The notes under the pieces are model-generated. The model saw nothing but the letters and a program-made list of their open reading frames with translations. It was not told the origin of the DNA and did not search any database. The position numbers were made by a program, and so were the translations under genes. Of a DNA stretch of 64,000 bases, positions 9,728-22,179 are shown one piece after another (the stretch's first letter is position 1; each line of letters begins with the position of its first letter). Source of the DNA: Vanessa cardui (Eukaryota; Arthropoda; Insecta; Lepidoptera; Nymphalidae); the NCBI RefSeq assembly GCF_905220365.1, contig NC_061138.1, positions 1,116,001 to 1,180,000 of the forward strand, written 5' to 3'.

Positions 9728-11264
9728 TCTTAAATCACCTCGATCTTTTTAGCTAAGATTTTATGTATCTCTTGCCTGAACTACAGCAATTCTGCATTTG
9801 GTGGCCCTTTCTCTATATCCACCCAATACCTGTTAATTTTGTATGAGGTTATTACACTACATACCTTTCCATATTATTATACGTATACCATATGCCAAAT
9901 TTTCATTGGTGACAAATGTTTGTGCAAGCCAATATTCATTGGATCAATGTCTTTGTGATCATACATTTCCAATACACATTTATTTATCATATTCTCCGGG
10001 AATATATTATAGTTTACATTTATTTTATTTCATTTTTCCTTAATTATGTATACAAGTACATCGTCTCGTCATCACCTCGCATGTATTTAGCTCACGATTA
10101 ACATAAAATTACACCACACACATTGCGTGCAGACACATCAACGCTATTAATTACCACTTAGCTTATCACAATCATCTGACACATACCCGCTTCTGTTCAC
10201 ATGATTATATCTATCTCATACTATCGAATATGACTTGTCTGTGTGTCCATTAAATCTTTTAATAAGTCTTGATAGTTTGGTAATGTTGACTCAGAAATTA
10301 GGTGACATAAAACTTCCAAATTTTCTCCTTCTATAGATTTTCCTAAGTTCTACCGTAAGAAGTTCTTGTTTAATTTAAGATGAACAATAGGTATGTTTAG
10401 GATATTTTTATAAGCTTAATAATCTATGCGACCTATTAAAAACTACTGGATACTATTACAATATGATTTTATTTAGAAGCGTACTTAAAGAAAGTATGTG
10501 TTGATTTAGATTTTGTCCAATCCAGGAAATACTTTAAAACATATGTATATCCAGGCTTTATCGTCATATCAAATGAAATTAAGCGAAGCCATAGGATATT
10601 GTATAACTGCTACTTCACATCAGATAACATTTAAACGCGATCCGTGACAGAATTTATATACATTGTTAAGTGTGATCCATACCTTTCCATGTCCTGGCCA
10701 GACTTATGAACGCTTCGAACCGCCCACTTAGCCTAAATTTGTCTTTAATATCAAGGATTCACTTATTGGACGTGTCTTGAAAAAAGATATGATTCGATTA
10801 TGCGCATTTTGATGAGGCAAAATGGTTAATGAGTCTCAATTTACATTTTAAATGTTGGTAGTAAAAAGTTGTTATATATCCTGTAAAATTACTTGCAACA
10901 AGTCGAACGGGAAATAGTCTTCGCTTTTTTTAAATAAGGACGGTACGTTTGTAGATAATTACTGGGCTATTTTCAATGCTTCCAAGTGCTATCAAGGCTT
11001 TCTTCTTAGCAAGATTTTAAAAAAAATGCTAGTCATAAATGAATTTGCCCTAAAAAGACATTCGTTCTTTAATACTGTGTAACTGATTATTAATATGTAT
11101 ATTTCTTATTTAAAACAAAAGTGAATTTATTCAAGGTTTAAATTTAAGAAATGAAAAAAATAGCTAAGTCTTTTTTATAGAAGTCAAAGACTATTGTACA
11201 ACAAGTTTGAAATAAATGTAAGAAAACTGAATAAAAAAAATACTATTACAATATATCCAAAGAA
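9728..11264. other. Unique AT-rich DNA
   Basis: No gene, tRNA or repeat family is recognised. The two overlapping 60-codon frames near 9843-10101 have no recognisable content. Confidence 0.5.
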
Positions 11265-11345
11265 TACTAAGTATTGGTACTTGGTGTGACAGTAGATGAT
11301 GAGTGGGTGATACCTACGCAATAGGGCTTATACGAAGCCCTCAAG
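11265..11345 (-). repeat. SINE-A 5' end fragment, diverged
   Basis: Only the 5' end of the family is present, read in reverse: 'GATGAGTGGGTGATACCTAC' then 'AGGGCTTATACGAAGCCCTC'. Confidence 0.7.
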
Positions 11346-12070
11346 TAATGCAATGCATAAAATGTATATGTATTTTCAAAATACAACAAAGCCTCCTATG
11401 CACATTTTTAAATTTTTTTTAGTTTAAATTATTATTTAAAAACATTTGACCTATGTCGACATATTTTGCTAAAATATCCAATATGATATCTGTGTGTCAT
11501 TGTATAAAAATAAACAAAATGTGAAATCGATAATCCCTTCTTTCGAGTTGAGATTTTTACTTCATTTATTAAATCAATCCGATAACAAAATCATATGCAA
11601 AGGGTCATTTTCGAAATGTCGTGATGGACGACATACGAATAACGCCTACGCATCATACAGTCAGCTGCAAAAACTAAGTTACTCAATTTGGCATAATGCC
11701 ACATTTGAACTTACGTTGCACGTTTTTCAAAGGTGAATTTTTTCATAAAAAACACATAGTCGACTGTACTGCTAAGTAAAAAGTGATATGCCCCGTGCAT
11801 TGAACTCAAAATCAATTAATACGCAAAAACTTTCGCCCAGTAATTCATTTATCATCGCATTTTATTCATGGATCATTTTTTTCAAAAGGCACCTTGTCAC
11901 GCCGACGACGAATATCGAAATTGATCGCACCCACCCTTTTTAGTAATATGGTTACATATATAATAAGATTATAATTAATTATCTTACAACTTTTTTATTA
12001 TCCTCTAAAGGAGATTGAATTTGACTCTCTTCATCAAAAGCAACATAAAAATATTTAAAATAGTAAAAAA
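11346..12070. other. Unique AT-rich DNA
   Basis: Nothing recognised. The 80-codon frame at 11494-11736 shows no domain or family likeness. Confidence 0.45.
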
Positions 12071-12360
12071 ACAGCCTGTAAATTTCCCACTGCTGGGATA
12101 AAGCCTCCTCTTCCATTAAGGAGAGGGTTTGGAACATATCCCACCACGCTGTTCCAATGCGGGTTGGTGGAATGCACATGTGGCAGAATTTCGATGAAAT
12201 TAGACACATGCAAGTTTCCTCACGATGTTTTCCTTCACCGCCGAGTACGAAATTAATTATAAAGACAAATTAAGCACATGAATCAGCGGTGCTTGCCTGG
12301 GTTTGAACCCGCAATCGTCGGTTAAGATGCACGCGTTTTAACCACTGGGCCATTTTGAGG
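12071..12360 (-). repeat. SINE-B, near full-length copy
   Basis: Reverse copy from 'CAGCCTGTAAATTTCCCACT' to 'CCACTGGGCCATTTTGAG'. Box B is preserved as 'GTTTGAACC' on the plus strand. The 76-codon minus-strand frame at 11979-12209 is a translation of this SINE. Confidence 0.93.
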
Positions 12361-12872
12361 CAATAATAAAAATAAACTATATGTATCAATGCCACTGAAT
12401 TTATAGTAAATGACAACAAATCAGATAACCCTCACTAAAAGTTAATGAAAGTGTAAATAATATTATTTAAGTTGTTCCAACCTTACGAATTAAAACATTA
12501 TAAACATCTTAAATTTAAATACGATCAGTGTTTTAAAATATATTCGAGAATAACTCGAATAAACGTTATCAGAACGAAACTTAAGACTCGGACCTTCGAA
12601 CAATAAAATTCAAATCGAATTCTCATAAAAATATCGGAACGAAAAATCAGCGCGTCGAAATAAAAGTCACATCGTATATTTAATTTAAGTTCAAAAATTC
12701 AAGGGAATTTTTTCGTTGAATCTGAATTGTATTATGGAAGTTTAAAATTAGATTTGAAAAAACTACAAATAAACAATTAAATGAAATCAAAATATGATAA
12801 CTGCTGACGTGAAGAACGACAGAATCTGATAGCCAATGTACTATTTATTTATTAACTAATAAGTGATGAATA
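12361..12872. other. Unique AT-rich DNA
   Basis: No gene is recognised. Several 'CGAA' and 'TCGAA' motifs cluster at 12540-12660 without an evident unit. Confidence 0.45.
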
Positions 12873-13097
12873 TGACGACCTCTATGAATGAGTAGTGTGT
12901 ACACCGGTTTTCATGGGTACGCCACTCCGAGGTTCCGGGTTCGAATCCCACCCGAGTCGATGTAGAAAAATTCATTAGTTTTCTATGTTGTATTGGGTCG
13001 GAATGTTTGCAGTACCGTCATTACTTCTGATTTTCCATAAAAGAAGTGCTTTAGCTACTTCGATTGGGATCGGAGTAATGCTTGTAATCTTGTCCAA
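12873..13097 (+). repeat. SINE-C copy, diverged
   Basis: The head is altered in box A ('TCTATGAATGAGTAGTG') but box B is intact ('GGGTTCGAATCCC'). The body runs to 'GGATCGGAGTAATGCTTG', and the tail is lost. Confidence 0.88.
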
Positions 13098-13834
13098 AGT
13101 TGAAAAAATTAAAAAAAATATTAACCAATGGTAACACTAGCAACTTCAATCGATTCAAAGAAAAAAAATCTTACCTCGAGTGATTTATAATTGGGTCTCA
13201 ATCGAAGTGAATAATATTCAACTACTTAAATCAGTGACGGTGAGAATTGACATTTCGAATGAGGAAGATTCAATCCCACTAGAGCATTTCGAACCTCACC
13301 TTCTAAACTTTAGCGGAGCTTTCACGATTCCTTATTCGGGTTAAGCAAATATCGTCGTTTCGCTTTCAATACAAACGTTTGTTCAATGCTTGACACGCGC
13401 AGAAAATAAACATACACCGGGTTTCCTTATGTTGCGTTCGCTATACAAATTATATATAAAATTGTGTTGAGTATATTAAAAGTTGAAATTCCGATGCTTA
13501 GTGTATTGACATGAGATTGAAAAGGTATCAAGTGCGATTCAGTTAAGTGTCAAAAATGTCGTATTAGATAAAAAGGTCTTAATTTTGTTTGTTAGGTTGT
13601 GTAGGTCATGAGTTGTTTGATGATTTTTTGAGTTGGATTAACAGCTTCTTCAGATTTTAATTTTGGCTCAATTCCATGATTATGCAATTTATGAACTACC
13701 TGACTTGATTCTACACTCAGACTAAAGATGAAGAAATTCTTTAATATTCAACATAGATAATTATAGTGTTATTAAAATATATTTTTTTAATATTAATATA
13801 TATTATGATTGGTCTTGCAATTTTTTTTAAGGAA
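13098..13834. other. Unique AT-rich DNA
   Basis: Nothing recognised. Confidence 0.5.
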
Positions 13835-14110
13835 CCACTTGGTGGACGAGCATATGCATATCAGATGGCCTCTGATAGGAAGTTGTCACCATCACCCATA
13901 GACAATGACGCTGTATGAAATATTAACTATTCCTTACATCGTCAATGTGCCACCAACCTTGGGAACTAAGATGTCATTGTGCCTGTAGTTACACTGGCTC
14001 ACTCACCCTTCAGACCGGAAAACAACAATACTGCGTACTGTTGTTTAGCGGTAGAATATATGATGAGTGGGCGGTACCTACCCAGGCGAGCTTGTAACTC
14101 TACCACCAAG
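13835..14110 (-). repeat. SINE-A copy
   Basis: Reverse copy from 'CTTGGTGGACGAGCATATGC' to 'CTCTACCACCAAG', with small deletions near both ends. Confidence 0.9.
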
Positions 14111-14209
14111 AAATTATAAATGGAAAGTTAACTCATAAGGTTATGTTTTTCATCACTATGGTTGGCATAAATAGTGTACCGTATTGTAGTGCTTGAATAT
14201 TTATAATAT

Positions 14210-14390
14210 ACTAGCGACTATTGTTTCTGTATCTTTACTATATAGTCCATGTATTATGTACAAAAACCTTCCTCTCAAATCACTCTATCTCTCAAATTAA
14301 ATCATCAAAACCCGTTGCGTAATTTTAAAGATAAGCATACAAAGGGACAGACAGCGGTAAGCGTCTTGGTTTTATACTATGTAATGATGA
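14210..14390 (-). mobile_element. HEL-D Helitron-like element, internally deleted
   Basis: The minus strand starts A^TCATTACATAGTATAAAA. The plus-strand left end shows 'ACTAGCGACTATTG': the CTAG terminus is kept but the GC hairpin block is lost. The central blocks 'CTTTACTATATAGTCCATG' and 'CCGTTGCGTAATTTTAAAG' identify the family. Confidence 0.8.
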
Positions 14391-14698
14391 TAATAGAGAA
14401 AAGGCATCACAAAAAATATTTACACTAAGTTGTTTTACATATATATTTCAAGTGGGTCGTATTTGATATGGACATAAATTCTCTCTATGCGTGCGGTTTA
14501 TCCGATCGAGTTGAAACTGTGAACAATTATTGTTGGCACGTGCGTGAATATTTCTGACATAGTAGCATAAACAATACGGAACGCGTAAGAATATTGAGTA
14601 ATAACATTTTGAGAACACAGTATTTTTATGGTTTGCTAGTAATTTATACAATTTTATACATTGCCTAAATTATGTTTTATAAATAGCCGTTGGTTGTT
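14391..14698. other. Unique AT-rich DNA
   Basis: Nothing recognised; the 67-codon minus-strand frame at 14448-14651 has no family likeness. Confidence 0.45.
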
Positions 14699-15008
14699 AC
14701 AGCTGAGATGGCCCAGTGGTTAGAACGCGTGCGTCTTAACCGATGATTGCGGGTTTAAACCCAGGCAAGCACCGCTGATTCATGTGCTTAATTTGTCTTT
14801 ATAATTCATCTCGTGCTCAGCGGTGAAGGAAAACATCGTGAGGAAACCTGCATGTGACAAATTTCATAGAAATTCTGCCACATGTGTATTCCATTAACCC
14901 GCATTGGAACAGCGTGGTGGAATATGTTCCAAACCTTCTCCTCAAATGGAAAAGAAGGCCTTTAGCCCAGCAGTGGGAATTTACAGGTTGTTGTTGTCGT
15001 TGTTATTG
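14699..15008 (+). repeat. SINE-B, full-length copy
   Basis: Intact head 'AGCTGAGATGGCCCAGTGG' with box A, box B slightly altered (GGTTTAAAC), complete body, and a (GTT)n-type tail 'GTTGTTGTCGTTGTTATTG'. Confidence 0.95.
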
Positions 15009-15250
15009 AGTAGTGGTTAAATCGCGTGCTTATTTACCGAATACTTCTGGTTCAATCCCAGGCCAATACTACTTAAATTCCACTCCATACAAATTTGAAA
15101 TGAAATCGATCAACCCTTATTGGAGCAGCGATTTAAAATAAAATTAGCTCCAAGCCGGAAAGCCTGGTTTCTTGGAGAGCCTCGAACAGAGGAATCCTTA
15201 GTCCAGCTGAGTGACACGTACAGTCGATTTCGGGAAATAGACAGGAGCCA
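15009..15250 (+). repeat. Very diverged SINE-B-like copy
   Basis: Directly after the previous copy, 'AGTAGTGGTTAAATCGCGTG' and 'GGTTCAATCCCAGGCC' mimic box A and box B. 'CCCTTATTGGAGCAGCG' and 'CCTTAGTCCAGCTGAG' match later SINE-B blocks in the right order. It is old and partly deleted. Confidence 0.45.
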
Positions 15251-15319
15251 AAGGGTATGGTACTACTACTAGTTACAAGTAAGGAACTATGTAACAATAA
15301 TATTAGATGTGATTATATG

Positions 15320-15555
15320 TCGACCTCCATTGTCGAGTGGTAGGTACACCGGTTTTTATGGGTACGCCACTCTGAGGTCCCGGGTTCGATTCCCGGCCGA
15401 GTCGATGTAGATTACCATTAGTTTTCTATGTTGTCTTGGGTCTGGGTGTTTGTGGTACCGTCGTTACTTCTGATTTCCATAACACAAGTGCGTCAGCTAC
15501 TTACATTGGGATCAGAGTAATGTATGTGATGTTGTCTCATATTGTCTCATATTTT
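15320..15555 (+). repeat. SINE-C copy
   Basis: Head 'CGACCTCCATTGTCGAGTGG', perfect box B 'GGTTCGATTCC', complete body. The terminal 'TTGTCTCATA' is duplicated once at the 3' end. Confidence 0.93.
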
Positions 15556-15792
15556 GGACTATTTGTGTATAAAATATTAGCTATATCTGTTAAGAATATC
15601 AAATTTCTTTGATTAACATATTTGGAAATAAAGATATAAAGAAATAAAGATATGTAGGTATTATATATGTTCAACAACTTTGGAAACTATAAAAACTGAA
15701 CGACATAGCAAAATCAGAATATTTATATATATTCTGGTATCTATATAAATATATATGTATTTTATTTGTTATTGTGTTTTTATTGTTTTTTT

Positions 15793-16033
15793 CTTGGTGG
15801 TAGTCGTTATTCTACCGCCAAATAACAGTACTCAGTATTGTTGTGTTCCGGTTTGAAGGGTGAGTGAGCCAGTGTAACTACAGGCACAAGGGACATAACA
15901 TCTTTAGTTCCCAAGGTTGGTGGCACATTGATGATGTTAGGAATAGTTAATATACAGCGTCATTGTCTATGCATGATGGTGACCACTTACCATCAGGTAT
16001 ATGCTCGTCCGCCAACCTATACCATAAAAAAAA
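15793..16033 (+). repeat. SINE-A copy with a 5' internal deletion
   Basis: Starts 'CTTGGTGGTAG' and jumps to 'TTATTCTACCGCCAAATAAC', missing about 45 bp of the usual 5' region. It ends 'CCGCCAACCTATACCAT' plus an A-run. Confidence 0.92.
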
Positions 16034-16414
16034 ACTGTTCATATATAGACCACAATCAAAATTTTAATGAAAATTGAATAAATTTTTATTTTAAATTAAA
16101 AACTATTCTTTTTTTAAAACGCTGTCAACGTTTTTATTTTTATATTATTGTTAAACGAGTACGCGTTCTGAATTGTACGTTATTGCAACCAACGAATAAA
16201 TTAGCAATAAAACGTTCAAGACAAAAAATAATTCATATAAACTTCACTTGTATTCAATAATCATTTATTTTGCAATGTTTTATTTATTGATACTATATAT
16301 TTAAACGAACACCTTTAATATATTTGCAGTCATCGTATGAACTACAAACAGTGTTAAAAGATATTGAATTAGCCAATTAATATTAACTTGTAAAAAAAAG
16401 TAACGTAAAATAAA
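16034..16414. other. Unique AT-rich DNA
   Basis: Nothing recognised. Confidence 0.5.
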
Positions 16415-16693
16415 AGCCTGCAAATTTCCCATTGCTGGGATACGCCTCCTCTTCCATTAAGGAGACGGTTTGGAACATATTCCACGGCGCTGTTCTAATG
16501 TGGGTTGGTGAAATACACATCTGGCAGAATTTCTATGAAATTAGATACATACAGTTTTCCTTACGATGTTTTCCTTCACCGTCGAGCACGAGATGAATTA
16601 TAAACACAAATTAAGCATATATGTATATGCCTGAGTTTGAAACCGTAATCATCGGTTAAGATGCACACATTCTAACCACTGGGCCATCTCAGT
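16415..16693 (-). repeat. SINE-B copy, moderately diverged
   Basis: Reverse copy from 'GCCTGCAAATTTCCCATTGC' to 'CCACTGGGCCATCTCAG'. Box B is damaged ('GAGTTTGAAACC'). Confidence 0.9.
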
Positions 16694-17392
16694 ACTTGTA
16701 ATAATGTAAAATTACTGGACGATTTCAAAGATAGTTGATAAATATTTATCTATAATTTATATGAATATATTTTAGATGTTTTGAAAGTCCACCTGCTATC
16801 ATTTTCTTATTTTTATGACTGTATTGATCTTACAAATGTCAAAAATGAATTAATTATGAGACTAATATTGTTTAACTATTACGAAAACAATCGATCAAAT
16901 TATTTATTCGCGCTAACCATTGTGTCTGTTATAATATATTTGATATGTAAATAAATTATGGTTATATTTTTATTTATCTATAGGTACACCACAAACTTGC
17001 TATATGTAACATACAAATTCTGAGTTCTAATATGTTACAATTGTAAATATACACGTCGTTTGCTAAAAAATATTCTTTCTTTTAATTAGACAATTTAGTA
17101 ACTGATACTAATCAAATTTTAGAATATTAATAAAACAATACGAAAAACATTAAATTAGGGAAACTAGAATAAATATTTACGAATTAACTGTTTTCTTTTT
17201 TCATCTTTAGGGTGTGAAAAAAAAAGTCGTGTTTCGCTATTTTAGAGCACACTTTGTTTAGTCAGAAAAGTATTTTAGTTGGACGATTTCGGTCGAAATT
17301 AATAATTGATTGAGTTCACTCTTCACCCCGTTAATAATATAATTTTATACAAAAAATAGTTTTACTATTAGTTAAAAAATACGAGATTTTAC
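16694..17392. other. Unique AT-rich DNA
   Basis: Nothing recognised. Confidence 0.5.
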
Positions 17393-17640
17393 TTGGTAGT
17401 AATGCAAGCCCATCTGGTAGGTTTGAGAATTCTACCGCCGAACAGCGATAACCAAGACTGATGTTCTGTTCCGGTTTGAAATTGAGTGAGTCAGTGTAAC
17501 TACAGGCGAAAGAGAAACAGCTTACATTCAGAGATTGGTCGCGCTCGATTTTGCCAGAAATGGGTAAAATATTACATCGCCTAATAGTGTCTATGAGCTA
17601 CCATTTACCATCCAGGCACTTTGACCTTCCGCTTGTGTTT
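17393..17640 (+). repeat. SINE-A copy, old and diverged
   Basis: 'CTTGGTAGTAATGCAAGCCC', 'GTTCCGGTTTGAAATTGAG' and 'GTGTAACTACAGGC' keep family order, with many substitutions and indels towards 17640. Confidence 0.75.
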
Positions 17641-17726
17641 AAAAATATATTTTCAAATACTTCACTTTTCGTTTGCTTAATATAGATAAATACGAATTTT
17701 AAATATAGGATACAACCAAATACAAT

Positions 17727-17862
17727 AAAGTCAAAGTCAAAAATATTTATTAAAAATAGAAGTAATTACACTTTCTTAATGAGGGTCAAAAAATCTACCA
17801 CTGATTCGGAATTTAACACTCCAGACCTGAAAAGAACCGGCGAAAGAAACTTAGCGGGATCA
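17727..17862 (-). repeat. LINE 3' end fragment ('GACTTTGA'-tailed)
   Basis: On the minus strand the fragment reads 'GATCCCGCTAAGTTTCTTTC', then 'GCCGGTTCTTTTCAGG', and ends in 'TTTGACTTTGACTTTATTG'. The same 3' untranslated end occurs at 31356-31490 and 54738-54867. I take it as the 3' end of a non-LTR retrotransposon. The frame at 17779-17967 crosses it and is spurious. Confidence 0.75.
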
Positions 17863-20257
17863 ATTGTTTTTATATATCATGTTGAATATACAATACATAT
17901 TTTTAAAAATAAAACAAATATATTTTTGTTTTTTGAAATAGCCTGGAGGCGATCATCTCATTCCTAAAACAATACAAAAACACTACTTATATTTTGATAC
18001 TTACCTTCGAAATACGTTACTTGTTATGTCTGAACATATAAATAAATACACTAACAAAACATTAAATGGAAAAAACTTCCAATGTAGCACTTTCATAAAA
18101 AAATAACCACATTTTAATTTTATGGTTATTTTTTTATCATTTTAATAAATCTCAAAATTAATCCGAGAAGTTACAAATCCCGCAAGTACGCCGATATTGG
18201 AACAATGCCTATTTATTATCTTGTTAATGGCTAGGCTAATTAATGAGGTGCGCGTAACTAGCACGACGGCGCTGATTTAGTCAGATAGCCTGTTTTGGTC
18301 TAGGTGTAGGACCTACATAAAGTCTGGCTCAGATAGGCACGTTAAATGAGAAATTTATTGATGGGAATAATTTTAATATAAAATAATACGCTTTTAGCCG
18401 TTTTTTTAATCATTTTTTTATATACGGAGCAAATATTAGCAGAATTTGATACCATGCAACCTGTTTACCGAAAAGTTATATGATTTATACTACTGCTCTA
18501 GTTAAATAAGTATTATTAAATACTGATATATATCTGATATTAAGAGTATATCTGCTAAGCCTTCTCAGGCATACTACTATGAAGTAACGAAAATAAAAAT
18601 TTGGATATAAGAAATACAACATCACTGCTTTACTTAAACTGATCATTATTCCTAAAACATTTAGACTTTTTATTTGTATAATATGTTTAAAAAATATATT
18701 ATATACCCATGATTGTAGGCTGTACTCGATAATGTAACTATCGCCAAAGAATAATCTGTACTGAGATCCCGTTTGGGTGAGCGAACTAGATCAATTATAA
18801 TTTTTTTTATTAAAATACAAAGAGTAATAATTGTATATATAATGATGTTAACATAAGACCATTCGATATCAATCGGTATAATCGCTTTGTTGACATTCAT
18901 TGGATTAAAAACTATACTTATAACAAACAACTCATACATTTCCGAAACTATAAACAATTATAATTAACGTAATATTTTTGTTACTAAGGACAATACCAAA
19001 ATTACAATGATAGGCCTAGTTTTGGCTGGGAATTACCAATTTCAAAATCAAAATTGGATGTTTTATATACCTATCTATATACAAACTTATATTAAAGTAA
19101 ATTAAGAATTGTTGATTTGACGTTTTCCGAAAAATTACACTCACAAACGCACTGAATTCATTATAATACACTCGCCGCACACAAATAAGAATACCTACAT
19201 TCTTTTTTTGAAATAATATTACATAAGTGTAGTGTGAAACTGGCTAATATCGCGTGTGCGAAGGTCCACAATTAAATAACATTCTTAATATGGACCGGTG
19301 GAATACCGTTGTTATTGTACACTATGTCTTAACTAACGCAAAGCTTGTCGCTACTTTGTTTATTATACGCCGCGTTTTGAAATTGACGAATTAATTTAAC
19401 AGTTAAATCTGATTTGGTGTTATAAATTCCTAACAATATTTTAGAATATTGTTTGGTGTAATTTATTACTGTGATGGGTTTTGTTTGAAATGTTTTTCGA
19501 TTTTTCATATGTTATGTTTCCATAAATAATTTATATTTCGTTTTGAGTTTTCTTTAGATATTTAACAATGTACAAATATCATATACAAGACTAAAAAAAT
19601 GTTAAATTTTGATAGCATCTTATTTTGCTAAGAATCAAATTATCTTAAATCAAATCATAAATATGATAACCCATATAAATAACTATATAAAGATCAAAGT
19701 TAACAACAGGTTTTGGACAAAATATTTTTCTATAAAAGACAATATTTAAAATCTTTAGAAAATTGTTTGCATTCAGATTAATTTGTTATGCATAATAATT
19801 ATAAAATAAAGTTACAGTTAAAACTAAACATCCCAGTGTTGTCATCAGAAAAAAATACAGTAAATTTTATGTCAAAAAAACAATATCTGTTCTGCTTAAT
19901 CCAAAATTAACGCTTCCAAATAATGTGTTAACATTAAGATAACACGTAAACGACTAAGAGATCGCTTAACATGCATAAAAGTAGTTTTTTTGCGCTTAAT
20001 CTGCAATGCAAATCGACCACGCTACTATCAATTGTACTTATCTTTGATCATTCCCTTATAGGTCTGGGACCGTAAAATAATCTTGAACGCTCCTTGAGAA
20101 CCGTTCATTGATTTTTTTTTCAAGATTTTTTTTTTAAATTTGTCATGACATTAGTTTAGGATGCCAGAAAAATAAATCATGAAGGTTTTTTATGTGTTAA
20201 ACAATTGTAAGAGGCATTTTTGTGGTAGTACTTTCTTCAAGCTAGAAGTACCATGGT
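17863..20257. other. Long unique AT-rich stretch
   Basis: No gene is recognised. A perfect 13-bp inverted repeat (AAAAAAATAACCA ... TGGTTATTTTTTT) lies around 18098-18136. A weak SINE-A-like trace may exist at 18735-18790. The GC-richer spots at 18240-18330 and 19250-19380 are not recognised. The 95-codon minus-strand frame at 18670-18957 is Ile/Leu-rich AT translation. Confidence 0.45.
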
Positions 20258-20553
20258 AGGTTTTTTTTTTATTGTATAGGTTGGCGGACGGGCATATAGG
20301 CCACCTGATGGTAAGTGGTCACCATCACCCATGGACAATGACGCTGTAAGAAATATTAACTATTCCTTACATCGTCAATGTGCCACCAACCTTGGGAACT
20401 AAGATGCTATGTCCCTTGTGCCTGTAGTTACACTGGCTCACTCACCCTTCAAACCGGAACACAACAATACTGAGTACTTTTATTTGGCGGTAGAATAACT
20501 GATGAGTGGGTGGTACCTACCCCTACGGGCTTGCACAAAGCCCTACCACCAAG
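20258..20553 (-). repeat. SINE-A, full-length copy
   Basis: Plus-strand T-run at 20261-20270, then 'TATAGGTTGGCGGACGGGCA' to 'GGGCTTGCACAAAGCCCTAC'. The copy is well preserved. Confidence 0.95.
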
Positions 20554-20555
20554 TA

Positions 20556-20793
20556 TAAGGTACCACGTATTTATCACATAGTCCCAACAAATACCAGTAT
20601 TAATATCGTTGCGTTTCGGTTGGATAGGTGAGTGAGCCAGTACAACTACAGACACATAGAACATAACATCTCATTGGTACAAGGTGGTACATCCGCGATA
20701 TAATGAGTAGCTAATTTGTAACAGTGCTACAATCTATGAGCGGGAGTGACCAGTTACCATGCTCCGTTTGTCTGCTAAACTATAAAAAAAAAA
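20556..20793 (+). repeat. SINE-A, older copy head-to-head with its neighbour
   Basis: 'GTTGCGTTTCGGTTGGATAG', 'GTGAGTGAGCCAGTACAACT' and 'CTGCTAAACTATA' plus an A-run show an old copy in the opposite orientation. The 5' ends of the two copies abut. Confidence 0.88.
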
Positions 20794-20825
20794 TAAGAAT
20801 TGTAATTAAATAAGCATCGCGTTTT

Positions 20826-21016
20826 TATTTACTTTCGGAACCTTGATGGTCTGTATATAAAGAGGTCTTAGTTTTCAAAAAAAGAAGCCTATGTCCTTTC
20901 TCAGGTTATAGACTATTTGTGTACTAAATGTCATTTAAATCGGCCCAATAGTTTTGGCGTGAAAGCGAAACGGACAGACAGCTAGAGATACTTTCGCATT
21001 TTTAATATTAGTATGG
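20826..21016 (+). repeat. Interspersed repeat ending 'AATATTAGTATGGA'
   Basis: 'AAATCGGCCCAATAGTTTTG', 'GCGTGAAAGCGAAACGGACA', 'CTTTCGCATTTTTAATATTA' and the terminal 'GTATGGA' match a repeat end I know from many Lepidoptera (probably a LINE or Helitron tail). The class is unsure. Confidence 0.65.
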
Positions 21017-21439
21017 ATCTGGAAAAGTTGATGCTTTAGCGAATTGTACACACATAACTTAATATAAATACCGTTTTAAATGATAAATTAAACGATTTAA
21101 TTCACATATTATTATTTTTAAGTACCACACAATCAACTTTCTTCGAAGGTTGCGTCAATGAGCCAAAGGGACCGCTCCCTCAATTGATTTATTCTGAGCA
21201 TAACTGCGCACGCGCACAACGGTTCCCGCAATACGTGTCGAGATAAATCTGACATATATCATCTCAGTATGCATCTCAGCGTTCTAATTTTAAAACTTTT
21301 TTTTTTAGATAACTTTGCATTGTTTACATAAATCATATTAGTGTGTGGTGTTCTAATTTTGAATTTTTTTTAAATTAATTAACTTTGTTAAAGTAACTAT
21401 GTTTCTTTTGATTGTTTAATATATTAAATAATATACTCC
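21017..21439. other. Unique DNA with a GC-richer stretch at 21140-21240
   Basis: 21205-21216 is TGCGCACGCGCA, an exact fit to the NRF1/erect-wing consensus YGCGCAYGCGCR. The surrounding 100 bp is clearly less AT-rich than its neighbours. No ORF or transcript start is evident. Confidence 0.35.
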
Positions 21440-21620
21440 TTGGTTCGATATAACCCAGTGTTTAGAATACTTGAATCTGAAACTAAGATCGCGGTTTCCA
21501 CCCGGGGCGCACATCACCGATTTTTCTGTAATTTATTTGTTAATTATTCTTTTCATGTGTTAGAGGAACATCTATCTAACGTGTGTCCGCCACCCCGTAT
21601 TGGATTAACTAAGAAATATG
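21440..21620 (+). repeat. Very diverged SINE-B-like copy
   Basis: 'TTCGATATAACCCAGTGTTT', 'AAACTAAGATCGCGG' and 'CCACCCCGTATTGGATTAAC' follow SINE-B order with heavy divergence. Confidence 0.4.
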
Positions 21621-22179
21621 CATAAATCTAAGTAATATTTTGGACAGTATCGGAACTTTATGAAGTTATTTAAAACAAAATATAAAATTGAGAAATGAGG
21701 TTTTAGTTCAAATGAATAATTTAATGAATCAAAGGTTGGAAGAAAGAAATATAATTAAAACAATTAAAACAATATTTAATTATATTTCTTCAAAATTTAG
21801 ACGAAATAAATATAATTATAAATATGAGTATATAATCAAGAATCACTTCAATAACAAAGTAATATTAAAAATAAATTAAAAAATTACCGAATTCTCAAGA
21901 TAAATCTTTTACAATCTCATATATAGCGATGTCATCCAAAAATGGCAGAAGATGCTCTGAGTAACGGCTATTGACATGCATTGGAAAGTACAAATTGTGG
22001 ACTTGCTACCGAAACCTGTGTTTTGCATTTTTTCATCGTTAATAGCTTTACGATTTATTCTTCATTGCACCTGTAATTAAAAATACTTAATAACTGTTAA
22101 ATTTAATCAAACATTTCCATTTGGTTTATTTAGGAAAGTTGATGATAAAAAATATACAAAGACTGGTAGCTTAAAATGT
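21621..22179. other. Unique AT-rich DNA
   Basis: The 63-codon frame at 21688-21879 is Asn/Ile/Lys-rich low-complexity translation. Nothing else is recognised. Confidence 0.45.

Noticed and set aside
11979..12209. 76-codon minus-strand frame
   Set aside because: Translation of the reversed SINE-B at 12071-12360.
4384..20095. A 14-base match (AGGAGCGTTCAAGA, inverted) between about 4384 and 20090
   Set aside because: Matches of this length are expected by chance between all position pairs in 64 kb, and the flanks do not align.
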